A model generated the notes under the pieces. That model saw nothing but the letters and a program-made list of their open reading frames with translations. It searched no databases and was not told the DNA's origin. A stretch of DNA of 64,000 nt from Morella rubra. Lineage: Eukaryota > Streptophyta > Magnoliopsida > Fagales > Myricaceae. The translations under genes and the position numbers were made by a program. Where the stretch lies: NCBI GenBank assembly GCA_003952965.2, contig CM025853.1, positions 19,834,824 through 19,898,823 of the forward strand, given 5' to 3'. Positions 26,046-38,638 of this stretch are shown here, piece after piece; position 1 is the first letter of the stretch; the number at the start of each line of letters is the position of its first letter.

Positions 26046-26376
26046 GTCTTGGATACAGTTTTTTTTTTGTTGGAATAATGAGGGAGGCTTTCATTACATA
26101 TTGAATTCATAAATAAAGTTACAAAAAGAAATAAAAACTACAGATCCAAGCAAACTAAACTGTAAAAGGACCGGCAGAACCCACGATAAACCACAAATGT
26201 TTCATACCGGACAAAAAAAGCGCGTGACAAGATATGACAGACGGCAACTACCAGAACCATTTGAGAGCTAGTCACTAAACTAGAAAAATAGTGATAGTCT
26301 AGAATCTAGATATAAACGCAAAAAGCCCACAAGGGGCCAGCGAGGCCAACAAGTGGCCGGAGTCTTGGATACAGTT
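26046..26376 (-). mobile_element. 5'-truncated LINE 3' end with 15-bp target duplication
   Basis: The 15-mer GTCTTGGATACAGTT occurs at 26046-26060 and again at 26362-26376. The 301-bp body between them begins with a poly-T run on the plus strand, which is the poly-A tail of a minus-strand retroposon. The minus strand reads like the 3' untranslated end of a plant L1 LINE (tgaaagcctccctcattattcc then A's). No ORF remains. The perfect duplication points to a fairly recent insertion. Confidence 0.8.
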
Positions 26377-26556
26377 CAAAAAGTATTAGCAAAATGGCGA
26401 AGTCTTCGGAGACAATTGTTTTGAGCACGTTACCGTAGGAACCAAGAGAAGTTCCAGTTGCCGTGTTGGATCCAGCTCAATGATATTATCAAAAAAATTA
26501 ATTGTAAAATATAAAGCCAATATTCGCTAATGGATTTTAAATCTATAACTACAAAC

Positions 26557-26765
26557 AATGGCGGAATCAGATCCAATTTCAAGAGGACGAATACATAAGG
26601 TAAAATGAAAAAAAAAAAAAAAAATCTATATAATTTTAAAAAGTATCTTAGAGTTAAAATATCAAAAATTAAGGATTAAAAATATTAAAAAATTTAAAAT
26701 ACATATGCGTGCTATTTGCTGAAATTGAGATATAGCAATTGAATCCTATTCATCTGTATTTTTTG
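26557..26765 (+). mobile_element. Left-end fragment related to the 21573 hAT-type element
   Basis: Starts with aatggcggaatcagatcc and then has the same order of blocks as the left end of 21573-22534 (gacgaatac, taaaatgaaaaaa, cttagagttaaaatat, aaaaattaaggattaaaaatatt). The right end was not found before the TA microsatellite, so it looks truncated. Confidence 0.55.
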
Positions 26766-26770
26766 AAAAT

Positions 26771-26811
<41 letters not shown>
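26771..26811. repeat. (TA)n microsatellite
   Basis: About 20 uninterrupted TA units. Other TA tracts in the window are at about 22458-22476 and 56419-56445. Confidence 0.9.
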
Positions 26812-26812
<1 letters not shown>

Positions 26813-28485
26813 AAAATGATAGTTTCAGTAGCTGGATATCCACTGAAATTCAAGGGACTGAAAAACCTAACCAAACATAAACCAGCTAAATACTTAATTC
26901 AGGACCCAAAAATATGAGTGGGTTTTCTATTTTTTTTAAAAAAATATTTAAAAATTAGAAATTTCTAGGTAGAATTATCTCTATAACCCTAAGATATTAT
27001 TGATGGTGCATTTATTAGTTTCTTCTTCTGAGCATTTATTATAGTTCTAAGATAATATTTGTTTGGTCGCAAATTAAATATATTTGTATTTGTAATTATA
27101 ACACTTATGTTACATATATAATTGAAAATTAAGTCTGAATATATGTATACTTTTTATTTTCATTTTAGAGGAACCTCGTGACACTAGTCGTGAGAGAGAA
27201 CTCCTGGACGCGTTTCTTACTTTATGGTTACAAGCCTTTTTTATGATTCTCTTTTTCAACCTCTCTCTTTATCCAGCCCATTTGACTGAACCAACTAAAT
27301 CCAACCCATTGCGCTTAAAAGCCTAACGTAATACGTAGTCCATCACTACTACTCCTCAATTGCCACATTTGTCATCGAAACTTCTCCAATCTTCTCCTTA
27401 TTTCCCCCGAACCCTATCTCCTCTTCTATGTCTTGTCTAGTCACGTGACAAAATCGAAGAAATTACTGGCAAAAAGAAGAAGAAGGTTATACCAAATTTA
27501 AACCCCTGGAAAAGAGAATAAGTATGTCACTTTACAAATTAACACAAGAAAATTTAAGTTCATACTTCATAATGGTATTATAGGGAGAGTTTTTTGTAGT
27601 TTCAAAGGAGATATTAGGAGTTAAAAAATTTGGTCTAATAAAATAATTTCTTTCTTTTCGTCAAATCATTTTTTTATTATAATAAATATTAAAAAATTTA
27701 TTTAAATCATCTTTCTCTTCACTTTTTTATTATTTTTCATAAAATCAAAATTTTTACCATCCCAAAAATTTGATTTACAAAAACCATACAAATTTGAAGA
27801 AATTGGTATGTCACTTTACAAATTAACAACAATTAAGTTCATACTTCAGAATGTTGTGTCATTCATGATAATGCAAAATAATCTTTTTGACAAAAATGTT
27901 AATTTGATGCGATTATGGTATTCTACTATTAGTTATACACTTATACGTGCTCCACTTTTTTTGTTCGAAACAATTTGGAAAATAATTTAAAAATTTTATG
28001 TAGATAACATTATGTTAAATACATGCAAATAGATGTCAAATATTAGATTACCCATAAATAAGGGGAAAGAATCTGATAAGTTTCATCATCTGATTCATCT
28101 TAAGAAGATAAGGATCTTGGTTACTTGCTTATGGGGCATAGTCTCTTTTGCAAAAAAAAAAAAGAAAAAAAAAGAAAAGGTGAAACGTGAGTTCCACATC
28201 AGGATCTAAAATATAATTTCAAAAAATAGGGATCTCCACAATTATATAATTAAATTAGCTAGAAGTAATCCCAGAAAGGTCCGAGCTACATGATTGGTCA
28301 AAACAGAGGTACAGGGACGGCATAGCCTGTCACCTGCAATCGTTTAAGCAATTTCAGCTTCTACGCAGACTTGACGCTCCTTACTTTCGAATCTTCCGCT
28401 GCCTTGTCCGGTTGCCGGTCGAACGACTAAAGTAATTCAGGGAAAAACGAAATAAAGGAAAATGCCCACAGAGAAGGAAAAATAG
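26812..28485. other. AT-rich intergenic DNA with a MITE remnant
   Basis: No gene recognised. A MITE-like stretch at about 27590-27785 carries ttggtctaataaaataa and TTTG-type ends like those at 13240-13505. A short A-rich tract lies at about 28151-28181. The right part should include the promoter of the EDR2-like gene. Confidence 0.4.
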
Positions 28486-28624
28486 TTGAAGTTTCTGAGG
28501 AAGGCTCTCACTGAAGGCTTCCTCCTCCAAATAGATCACTGAATAAAATCCTGACTTTCTACTCTATACAATTAGGGTTTCTGGATCCTTCACGATTCCC
28601 AAGGCAATTTGTCAACAACTCAAG
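28486..28624 (+). other. Probable 5'-leader exon of the EDR2-like gene
   Basis: A donor-like CAAG/GTTAGA at 28624/28625 and an acceptor-like ACAG/GATAGC at 29417/29418, 8 bases before the coding start at 29426, suggest a leader intron of about 790 bp. The transcription start is unknown, so the left border is a guess. Confidence 0.45.
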
Positions 28625-29425
28625 GTTAGACTGTTCTGACGTACATTTGTTGTTTAAAAAACCCTCGATCAGTGATTTTTCTCCGACTCTGATATTGGAT
28701 TATTGACTCACAAATCTGCATGAGAGTTTTTGTGTATAATTCTTCACAACCTACACGAAGCACCCATTAAAATCCCTTAAAAGCTACCTAATTTTGGCTT
28801 TTGAGCAGCTAATATGGTTTTCCAGCTTATATCATGCTGGATATACGTATGTATAGGCTGTTATACGTGTAGAGTGGCATTGTCGTTTCATATGTCTGCA
28901 AATTTCAAGCTCGCATTTGGGCTTCTTGGTTTGGTTGTTCATTGAATCTTTTCTGGATTTTTAAGTCCGCTTTTGAGAAAAAGTCTTGAATGCAGAGAGA
29001 GAGAGATGTTATTCGGAGCCATCCACGCAGACAGGAAATTTGGTACTAGTTGTGTTTGGAAGGGTATGCGGAAGAATATTTTCTCTCATTTTTCCCCACG
29101 AAATTGGTGTAAGACTGCTGTTTTTGGACACAAAATATGCTTGTAATTTTTGTACTTGGATAATGTTTTCACTTCAAAGCTCTTGAATCTGGATTTTTAT
29201 TTTCCTGAAGCATGTCACAAGACGGTTATATATAAGATATTCCAACAATTTGATGTCTTGCATATCAACATAATATGACTTCCACTGTTCACTGTTTAGC
29301 TCTGTCGTATGCTTTCTTCGCAGTCCTCACAATGATGATAAAGCAGGACAATCTTTTGTTTGTCTTACATCTTTCTGTACCCTTCCCTGATCTCTGCGGT
29401 TGATCGCCACCAAACAGGATAGCAT

Positions 29426-30370
29426 ATGGCAAGTGCTGATTGCAAGAGTGAGCTTGAATGGATCGAGAGAGTGAGGTCAGGGGGAGCTGTTCCACTTCTT
29501 GAGCCAGATAACTGTCCAAATGGTTGGGCTTCCCCACCTGCAGACACATTCATGGTTAGAGGTCCAGAGTACTTCTCAACCAGAGTCAAAATTCCTTCTG
29601 GTGAATATCTTCTAAAGCCTATTGGCTTTGATTGGATCAAATCTTCAACAAAGATTGATGAGGTCTTCAACCATCCAAACAGCAGAGTTAGGAAAGTGAT
29701 TGAGGATGAGTTTCCACAAGGCAATAAGCCGTTTGTTTGGGTTTTCAATCTACAAGTCCCCAACAAAGAGAACTATAGTGCTGTGGCATATTTTGCTGCA
29801 ACAGACCCTATTCCAGAGGGGTCTCTGATGGACCAGTTCTTGAAAGGTGACAATGGCTTTAGGAATTCGAGGCTCAAATTGATAGCCAATATTGTCAAGG
29901 GTCCTTGGATTGTGAGAACAGCAGTTGGCGAGCAGGCTATATGCATTATTGGGCGAGCACTTTCCTGTAAGTACTGTTTAGCAGAGAATTTTATTGAAGT
30001 TGATGTGGATATTGGATCCTCCATGGTTGCAAATGCCATAGTTCATCTGGCATTTGGTTACATAACAACACTTACTGTTGACCTGGCCTTTCTTATTGAA
30101 AGCCAAATGCCATCAGAGCTGCCCGAAAGGATATTAGGTGCTGTAAGATTCTCAGAGTTGAATCCGGCTTCAGCTCAGCCAATTGAACCATCATGTGATA
30201 GAACCACTGGGAATGAGTCTTTTCTGCCTGCACGATTATGGAAGTCCATTGGGCAGGGTTTTACGAACATTCTTCATCCTGGTGCTCAAGGAAGTGGCTC
30301 GTCCACTGATTCAGTACATGTTAATGGGGATGTTGACGACGAAGATGGTGTTGAAGACCTAAAATGGTAA
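29426..30370 (+). CDS. EDR2-like C-terminal domain (DUF1336) protein
   Basis: A single uninterrupted frame of 314 residues ending TAA. Nearly the whole protein is the EDR2-like C-terminal domain (DUF1336), from about residue 28 to 245, with the family landmarks GWASPP, FMVRGPEYF, FVWVFNLQVP, VDVDIGSS and a hydrophobic FGYITTLTVDLAFLIE segment. In full-length EDR2 this domain follows PH and START lipid-binding domains. Here both are absent, as in the short DUF1336-only proteins of plants, and I recall a close Arabidopsis relative of this type. The tail after residue 250 is acidic and probably disordered. EDR2 itself limits cell death and powdery mildew resistance, but the role of the short proteins is not established, so only a possible lipid or membrane association is inferred. 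The gene looks intact. Confidence 0.9.
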   Translation: MASADCKSELEWIERVRSGGAVPLLEPDNCPNGWASPPADTFMVRGPEYFSTRVKIPSGEYLLKPIGFDWIKSSTKIDEVFNHPNSRVRKVIEDEFPQGNKPFVWVFNLQVPNKENYSAVAYFAATDPIPEGSLMDQFLKGDNGFRNSRLKLIANIVKGPWIVRTAVGEQAICIIGRALSCKYCLAENFIEVDVDIGSSMVANAIVHLAFGYITTLTVDLAFLIESQMPSELPERILGAVRFSELNPASAQPIEPSCDRTTGNESFLPARLWKSIGQGFTNILHPGAQGSGSSTDSVHVNGDVDDEDGVEDLKW

Positions 30371-33300
30371 TTTTTCTAATGATGGTCACCTTGAGAAGTT
30401 CTTCATTTTGAAAATGTGTACGTAGTTATTTGGTTCTATGGAAATGCCAGCGGAGGCTTCCTAGAAACTCTTCTCTCTTTCTAGAACTTTCTCGCTTTTC
30501 TTGCTTGGGGGATGGTCCATGTTCACGGGGAGGCCGGAAATTAATATTATAATCTTCAAATCACCAGATCTTTTGAAATATCAACCCAAACTATTAATTT
30601 CATTACTTAGTCTCTCAAATTATCACCTGTTTGCACTGTGTCCACTGAAGTATCCAAAATGTTTAAACCTGCCCAGAATAGAAAAAAGACCATAACGCAT
30701 TTAAAGTTACTTTGGAAATTATAGTTTAGAGTGACGTTGCAAAAGGAGTGGGGAGGTAGGAGGTTAGTGTAATTCGTCTTCTTCTTCTTCCAAAGCTGAT
30801 AAATTACTACATAGAAGGCATCTAGATTTTTAGAATTCCTCCCTCCCTCCATAATTTTGTTGCCTAATAAGACTGGATATTTTAAAAATTGCCTTCCTGG
30901 AAATGAAGTGCATGTGCATGTCTGATTCACCTTTTAATAGTAATTCCTTTGTTAAATTCTTTCTAATGTTCGATTCCTTCCCCTAAGTCCTGATTCTTGA
31001 CTTTGTTTGGTAAATATCCTGGAATCCAGCCAAAAATTCTTGTCACTTTCCATGCATCTCTGATTTGTTACCCACAAATAATATCCTTGTAGGCCAAAGG
31101 ACATTCACATTCTTAAATTTTTCTCCCAATGCTTCCCTGCCAAGTAGATGTGCACAATACTTTGCTTTCGGGTTTGTTACCTTAATCTCTATGTGGAATT
31201 TGAAATAAATATAGGACATCTTTCCTCTACATTTACTAGGATTCTTTTGCAAATAGTATCAAAGCAGAGGTTGGTAGTTGGTGTCAGCAATAGAAGTGCT
31301 TTCCCGGTTTTCTTTTTCTAGGCATAACCGACACCATTACCAAAGCTTTCTCGGGTTCCTTTGTATCTGTGAAACTTAAGGAAACTACGTTATAACTAAG
31401 ATTGCACTTTTTGGCATAGTTGTTAATCCTTGTTTCTTACTAATTGAGAATAGACCCTGTAGACGTTTGTCCATGTGTTTCTCTTTTCTTTTTGACCTTT
31501 TAAGTTTCATTGATAATGACTTGCTTTCTACATTGGCAGATAACTCAGGTGAAAGTAATCAGGGTGTGTGCATTGCCCCTAATGCTTAATGTTGTATTCT
31601 CCAACATTGTTGACCTGCTCTAGCGTTCGCATCTACCACTGCTTGGCTACTAGTCATACCATCTGCTTTCAATTCAGTCTGACGCGTACACTGTATGACA
31701 TGAGGAAACGCTGAGCCATATTATTATCCATTAGCAGGATTTTCATGCTGGCTTTACTAATATTCCACAGTAAATGTGTTTTTTTTTTTGGCAATGTTAA
31801 GAAAGTGCATATGAAGGCAGTAGGCTTGTCAATGACCATACGATGAGTAAAATCTAGTGATTTTTCTGTCCATGAATTTTCCGTTAGAATTCTGGGTGTA
31901 ATGGAATATGGATCTTCTCTAATTCACTCGAGTTTATCTGATTCTCCCAGAGAAATTGAAGCGTAGCTGCTACGGAATTTGTTTAAGCTGCTTGTTACCT
32001 ATATTTGGACAAGTGAAAAATACTATAGGGATTTTGAGACTTGCACACCATATTATCATACATTTCGTTTCTTAATTATTAACCGTTTACACTTAGTACT
32101 CTTAAACATATATTTGGACAAAAATTACTATTTTTGTTTAGTGAAATGACAAATTTATCCCATACATATTAAAAAAAATATGAGAGTAAAATTGTCATTT
32201 TAACTGAATAAAAATAGTAATTTTCATTTAAATTAACAATTAGAGGTGTAAAGTGTAAATGGTTAGAAGTTGAGAGACGAAATGTAATGAAATTGATAAT
32301 ATTGATAATTTAAGTGTAAGATATCATAACCCACTAGTAGAAGGCCAAAAGTATATTTTTAACCTTAATAGGGTGAGAATGATTATCTATTTTGATACTA
32401 AAAATTGAAATAGATACTTAAAAATTGAGACCTTACATTGTCATGTGCGAGGACAAAAAATGGTGGAAAGTGGTGTCATTGCCTAACCTATTTAAACCCA
32501 TGAGCAAATTAGAAATTTTTGTTTGCAAAAATATTAGAAAATTTAGTAATAATGTGAATATTTAAGTAGATTGAAGTTTTATTTGTACTTGTAAGAAGTT
32601 GGTAAATTTTTTTAAAGATATTTCATTGTAAAACGAAAAATAAAATAAAAAGAAACGAACTAAACAGAAAAAGAAAAAAAAAGAGCGCAAACGAATTCGA
32701 ATTCGCTTTGTTTACGAATGAATAATGCAACTGTATTTTAGTAAAAAAAAAACAAAAAGAATAATGCAACTGTATGAATCTCATGGATTTTGCTTACGAA
32801 CAAGGATGCTACAAATAATGCAACTGTACTTCTCAGAAGCTCAACTCTCGCACCTGTGGAAGATTATGAGTGAAAAATCTACTTCCATCAATAAGGCTGT
32901 TTACGAAAGGAGAGGCTCCCACATCTATCTCCAATTAAGGCCTAGATCTTTATTCAGAGGGTTTTGCCAATTCTGATTCTCTTTTAAAGGTTCTCTCTTT
33001 GAACCAATTGCTGAGGTTAGTCTAGTATCTGCATATCAACTAGTTAACTACTGGCTGCATAGTTCATTAGCTTGAAAGACCAATGCAGTTTTCAGAGCAA
33101 GAAGCCATACGACCATATTCTGCCTCACAGGAGAGGAGAAATATTGGGTCGAGATACAAGCCTGCAGCAGTGATTAAGGAAAACAACTCTATATACTTTT
33201 GTACGACAATTGTGCACAGAAACATTTACTAACGTGTGGAGTGTGTAAATACCATTTTGCACCCGCAAGATACCATCTTTTGCAATATGCATCCTAAACT

Positions 33301-33994
33301 ATCAACTTCGCTGAGTTACATCCTCAAATTACAAAAAGAATTGCAATATGCACAATTCGAGACTAATTTTTGGATTGCTTCACCAATTTTCTGGCGACTG
33401 ACAAATCCAACACCAAGGTTAACCTCATCATCAAGTCAAAAAGAGTCAGTAATCACAAAATCAAACACTGTTTCCAAACCAAAGCCTAATCACATCAACA
33501 AAAGTGCTTCAGGGATAGAAGCAGCAGAAATTGTCAATCTTAATAATTCATGTAGGTCGCACAACCAGAGAGCTGGCAGACTACTGTTTCATCATCATAT
33601 AACCAGCCACATATTTCATGATTCCATCTTACACGTATAACATATCATGCAAAACTCAATATCATCTTAAATAAAATTCAAAGAATGACGAGGTTGAACA
33701 GAAAAGGTAAGCAGCTCTACAAATCCAATTAACAATTGTGTTTTTTAATTAACCACAATGACCAAAAAACTTCCATACTGATACTGCATCGAGTAGCACC
33801 AACATGCACCTGCCACCAAAATGAATTAAAGAGTTACAGCTGAAAACTTGCATTTCCACTGGAGACAATATGGTTCCATGCAGCATGGAATTGATAGCAG
33901 TTTCACATGTAATCGTCTAGTCTAGCAAATCCAGATCATCCACTGACAGAACTCCTGAGCGAGCCAAGCCCACATCCAAAACTTTGAGCAGAAA
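30371..33994. other. Intergenic: 3' flanks of two convergent genes
   Basis: Contains the 3' regions of the EDR2-like gene (left) and the rhomboid gene (right), which converge here. At about 32035-32335 there is a MITE-like palindromic stretch: a ttacacttagtactc/gaggtgtaaagtgtaaatgg pair and an aattactatttttg/aaaaatagtaatt pair face each other. At 32545-32625 there is a fragment resembling the 20505/38085 MITE family. The short open frames match nothing. Confidence 0.4.
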
Positions 33995-34810
33995 TTATAC
34001 AAGTTCAACATCCCCAACTGGTAATGCACTCATCTGCAAGGTTCTACCGTTACCTGATGCCATAAACCGCACAGAAGGCAAAGAAGGATCTGTAACAGAT
34101 TCAATCTCAAGAAAGTTGAAATTATATGCACCAGATCGCTTCAAGCTGAACAGAAATGTAAGTGCAATCCATCCCAACATGGAAACTGCCCAGTAATTGC
34201 TCATCCCATGAATCAAACCCCATCCAATAGCATACCCAACTATGATTCCTGCCAAATGGCCCAGAAAACTTGCTTGTGGAACAATAATTGAAGTGAAAAC
34301 GAGAGACTCAAATGGCGCAAAACTAATGGGAAGCGAAAGAAACCCAAAAAGATTCAACTTTGAAGAAGGTTGCTTTATTGAGAGAATCGTCATCCACCCA
34401 AATACAACACAAGAATATCCCACAGCCGTCACTCTCCGATAATGCTCCAGCTTGAATCTATAAATCAATACATGGTACATCCCCAAAACTAACAAACCTG
34501 ATAACACAACCAAGACCAGTGTGTACTGAAGATAATATTCCACACCAAGGCCCATATGCCCTAACTGTTCCACCAAACCCAGACTCCAAAGAGCACTCAT
34601 ATTGAAAACAAGATGAAGAACACTTATATGGGAAAAAGCTGAAGTTAATATCCTCCAATGGTGCCCTTCAATGGCAGTTTCATAACTCAGACCCACATGT
34701 GAATACCCAATGTTTTTCTTCTGTATGTAAAACCATATTGCAGTACATATTCCTATAATACAACTTGTGGCTGGTTTCTCAAGGATCTCATAGAACAAAG
34801 GCCTCCCCAT
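33995..34810 (-). CDS. RBL13: Rhomboid-like intramembrane serine protease, RBL13 type
   Basis: An intact single-exon frame of 271 residues. It is strikingly close, from the first residues ([17 protein letters not shown]), to Arabidopsis RHOMBOID-LIKE 13. Several hydrophobic membrane segments are evident. Motifs visible are HLVFN at residues 66-70 (the rhomboid HxxxN), the nucleophile Ser133 in GYSCVVFG, and His185 in FLGHLAG, together forming the Ser-His dyad. An active protease is therefore plausible. Rhomboids cut substrates within the membrane; substrates and organelle of this plant subgroup are not known to me. The start at 34810 gives the conserved N-terminus. The stop is followed by an AT-rich 3' flank. 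Confidence 0.93.
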   Translation of the reverse strand: MGRPLFYEILEKPATSCIIGICTAIWFYIQKKNIGYSHVGLSYETAIEGHHWRILTSAFSHISVLHLVFNMSALWSLGLVEQLGHMGLGVEYYLQYTLVLVVLSGLLVLGMYHVLIYRFKLEHYRRVTAVGYSCVVFGWMTILSIKQPSSKLNLFGFLSLPISFAPFESLVFTSIIVPQASFLGHLAGIIVGYAIGWGLIHGMSNYWAVSMLGWIALTFLFSLKRSGAYNFNFLEIESVTDPSLPSVRFMASGNGRTLQMSALPVGDVELV

Positions 34811-35335
34811 GTATAATAGGCCCTTTCACTTTGTCTCTTATTTCTCAAGAGTTCTTCAAACTGAATCAATATACCCACTAATACAATTTCCACAAGAATA
34901 ACGAATGAGTCTTAGCAAAGTCAAACATAATATTCAGCTTCTTCAAAGCCCGACAAAGATTGGTTTTCTTGAAACCTTTAATCCTTCATATGGATGCGAA
35001 ACCCAACTCAGAATTCATCAATTAAGAGACCTAGATCAAGGAAACGCCCCGAAAGCAGTGGAAACTTACACAGGCGACAATTCCAATTGACACAAAACAA
35101 CAGTCTGAGAAATTGGATCATGTACACCAGTCCAAATACTTATCTGTATATTTCTCAGTGAATCGACAAGGTGAAGAAAAGTTCAATGTACGGCAATGAA
35201 ACAATAAGCAATAAACACAAGATTCCCCAATTCTCTTCTCTCAGTCCTCAGAAAAATGCAGTAGAAGAAAAAGAATTTGAGCTTGCAAGATCAAATATGC
35301 AAGGAATTAGGGTCTTGGAGATAGACGAGACTCAC

Positions 35336-35430
35336 CTTTTGCCTCCAAATCAATTCGAGTTCTTCGTTGGCTCTAGATTTTCTGGGTCTTTCGGCAGCAT
35401 AGACAACGAATTTGCAAATGTTGGAGTACA
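35336..35430 (-). other. Probable 5'-leader exon of the rhomboid gene
   Basis: On the minus strand the sequence GGAGGCAAAAG/GTGAGT gives a strong splice donor at 35336/35335, and AG-ended pyrimidine-rich acceptor candidates lie just upstream of the ATG at 34810. The right border is uncertain. This fits a leader intron of about 0.5 kb ahead of an intronless coding region. Confidence 0.4.
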
Positions 35431-35999
35431 GAATTACTAAAATGACCCTTTTACTACTTTTAAAAGTTTAACTTTGCGTTTTTTGACTTTTAATAAAAAG
35501 GTTAAGGATTTTTTTTGGCAATAAAAAGGTTTTGTTGTCTTTTGCATCTCATAACCTTTTCCGCAGGAAAAAGGATAAAACTTATAAATATTTCGCAAAA
35601 ATTGCCATTCAGGTCAAACGGGAAGTGATGTCGGTTAGGACTGAGGCAGCCCATTTAACAAAATTTGCATTTCAATGAATTATTCCAGCGGTTCAAAATA
35701 AACTTCCTGTTGTACTAAATACAAGTTTTTACATTAATTTGGACCAAAACTAGGATTTTGTATTAGAAATGATAACTTTGCTCCTACAATATTTTGTCCC
35801 ATGACATTTGTGCGGAATAAAGTAGTCATTTCATGACAAAAAAACTTTATTTCTCTTCATATTAACAATGAAGGCTTGCAAAGTTTACATGATTGGTAAT
35901 TTAGAGGTAAAGTATAACAAAATTGATAATTCAAAGTGTAAAGTGTCAAGACCCCTAGTTGATGAGATAAAAATATATTTTTGTTCCTTTAGCCTTTGT

Positions 36000-36235
36000 T
36001 TGAATGAAACAAAAAAAGTTTAAAAATATTTTCTATAATCATTTTTTCATCAACTCTAATACCTTCTTACAAACTCCAATAACTTTTTCATAAACTACAA
36101 CAACTTGTTACAAACTCCAATATATTTTTACAAAATCCATCAACTTTTTCTCTCAATCCCTAGAGAATCTACATTACCTCCAAAAAAAATTTCACCCCTC
36201 ATACGAACACAATTTTGAATTTTTATTGTGCACGA
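36000..36235 (-). mobile_element. Diverged MITE, inverted relative of the 20505/38085 family
   Basis: Contains serial copies of acaaactccaataac-type blocks, the reverse complement of gttattggagtttgt blocks in the family, and has TTTGTTTGAA-type and TTCGTATGA-type ends. Non-coding. Confidence 0.45.
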
Positions 36236-38084
36236 TTAAAGGCGCCGCAAAAGAATTAAGTAATTATATTTAGTCTTTAGGTTTTGACCTCTTTTAACCA
36301 ATCATCATTGAATTTCCAAATTAATCATAGAGGTCATTGAATTTGTACATTTTTGTCAAATAAGTCCTTCCGATAAACGTAGATACACAAAGTTAACGGC
36401 TCACACACTAGCTCAAATTAAAAGTTAATATGTATCACTCAAAACTAAATAAATGTGTCATCATAATTAAAATTCCAAGTCACATAACAATATATGCCAC
36501 ATCGGTCGAATAAAAATAAAATTATTTTAAAACAAAAAACAGTTTTAAAATTAGAAAAAATAAAAAAAATCCTAAGTTACATAATTATAGTTTGAAGTTA
36601 TATTGTGAACTTATGATTGAAGTTAACATGTGAATCGCTAGTTTTTTGTATGAAAGTTTATCCAAAGAATTTATTTAAAAAAAAAAAATTAAAAATTAAG
36701 GGCCTCTATAATTGATTTGAAAACCCAACGAACTATTTGTTAAAAGGAGTCAAAATCTATGAGTACTTAACCCATAAATTGTTTGTTGTAAACAGAAGTT
36801 GGCATTCAAACTGTTTTCCCTCTTATTTATGGTGATTAACGTCTACTACTCTATGATTTTTGTTTAATTTATGTCTCTCGATAATTTTGTTTTCTGCCCT
36901 ACAACTTTGGTATATATCTTTATGTATTTATGTTTGCTACCCCTGCATTGGTAATAATTATTAAACCTGTCCAATTAATTTCTATTTAGATTTGTAGATG
37001 TGGTAAGGATGATGGCCTCGAGTAAAAGAGAAAGTTCGGTTCAAGGCAAGATGCAGGGGATGTGGATATTCTAAGGATAGAAGGAAACGATACCCCCAGA
37101 CCAAATACGCACAAAAATTTAAATTATATAGATATGGACGTTGGACTCCAAAACACACGTATTTTTTTACATTAAAAATATTTAAATATCTTACTACTGA
37201 GAAAGAAAAAAGAAGGGTTAAATACACTTTTCACTTTTCAGAGAGTTGACACATTATATATGTTTTATTTTTAAGATATTAAACCTATTATGTCAATTTG
37301 CACCTTATGACTAAATTGGACATCAATTTAAACAGTAGCCGTCAAAACGTGCCAAATATGTGACCTGCAACCCAGTTACATTATGGTTTGCCCCTGAAAA
37401 CAAGTCAATATTTTTTTTAGTTGAGCCAGCTGGTTCCGCTTTCTCAGCCTCCCCTGCCACTCCCTCCTCTTCTTCTATTTCTCCGCCTCTTCTTTCTTCC
37501 TCCACAACTACTCTTTCCTTTTCTTTGCCACCTGCTTCTTCTTCTTCAGTTGTTGTCGTTGCCGCAGGGTGGCTCAATTTTCTCTCCTGTAACTATGCAA
37601 GTAGCGAGCTTTCAAAGATAAATAGAACTGGGCCTGGAAGCAATGTTGGCCCAAACTTTTGATACCGGGAACTCTGAACATATGTAACATGGTTAACATG
37701 AATAAAGAAGGTGAAGCTACAATTGAGCAAGCACTTTCTACTTCAAATAAAACCCAAGCTAACAAAGAAGTTATTGAGAAAGTAGGAGAAAATTAGGTAG
37801 GGATCAACCAGGCAAAACATTGTCAAACGTATCGATTTTCACGAGTTGAACTGCAACAGAGTTCTTCTTCAATCACGCTTCCTTAGGTTCCTTAATAAAA
37901 GTCTGTTGCAAGTAGAAGGTCGATGTTAGTCTACCCTTTATTTTCTTGTCTTCTTCTTTTTAGTTCGTTTTCTTTCCTTATATTCTTATTGCCTCTGGTT
38001 CATGGGGGTATAATCTGACCTTGAGTTCTACTGACGAAGCCACATATATTTCTAGGACTTGGGTTGAAGCTCCGTCTTAGGGGA
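36236..38084. other. Intergenic DNA without a recognised gene
   Basis: AT-rich, with a low-complexity TCC/TTC tract at about 37440-37560 that opens frames on both strands encoding Ser/Pro-rich or Glu-rich runs. These are composition effects, not gene evidence. Confidence 0.4.
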
Positions 38085-38476
38085 TGTTTGGTTTGTAAAA
38101 AACTGTAAGATTTTTAAGATTTTGATAGAATTATGAATATTTATGTAGATTAGAGTTTTATAGGTTTTTGTGTAAAAGTTGGTGAAAAGTTTTAAAGATA
38201 TTTAATTTTTGTTGGAGTTTGTAAAAAGGTGTAGAGAGAGATGATTGATGTAATTTTTAATAAAAAAGTATTAGAGTTAGGTGAAAAAGTATGGAGAGAG
38301 AATATTTGTTATAATTTTTTTTTAAAAGGTATTGGAGTTTGTGTGAAAAGTTGTTGGAGATTGTATAAAAGGTATTGTGTTTGTGTAGGAATTTTTGAGA
38401 TTTTGGATGTTCGTTTTGTAAATTTTGTTGAATTATATTATATTCTAGAATACTTTTGCAAATGAACATGCCCTTA
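38085..38476 (+). mobile_element. 392-bp MITE, Tourist-like
   Basis: Left end GGGGATGTTTGGTTTG, right end (reverse complement) GGGCATGTTCATTTGC, flanked by TTA on both sides, as in PIF/Harbinger MITEs. The body is nearly collinear with 20505-20890. Non-coding. It lies about 160 bp from the LTR of the gypsy fossil. Confidence 0.7.
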
Positions 38477-38638
38477 GTCTCTTCAAACTTCTTGTTGATT
38501 TGCTCCAAAAGCAAATACATATATGACGAAAATAGTGAGAAACCAATATTGTTTCTTTTCTTGTTGTCCTTTTATCAACCATATGCTAGATTTGCCTGTA
38601 TCAATACAAGTGCACAAAAAGTTTTTGGTTTCTCTTAT

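Noticed and set aside
33236-33640. 134-codon plus-strand frame
   Set aside because: Antisense to the 3' flank of the rhomboid gene, with ordinary AT-rich composition and no recognised domain.
37323-37765. Glu-rich or Ser/Pro-rich open frames on both strands
   Set aside because: They arise from a TCC/TTC low-complexity tract; no conserved domain.
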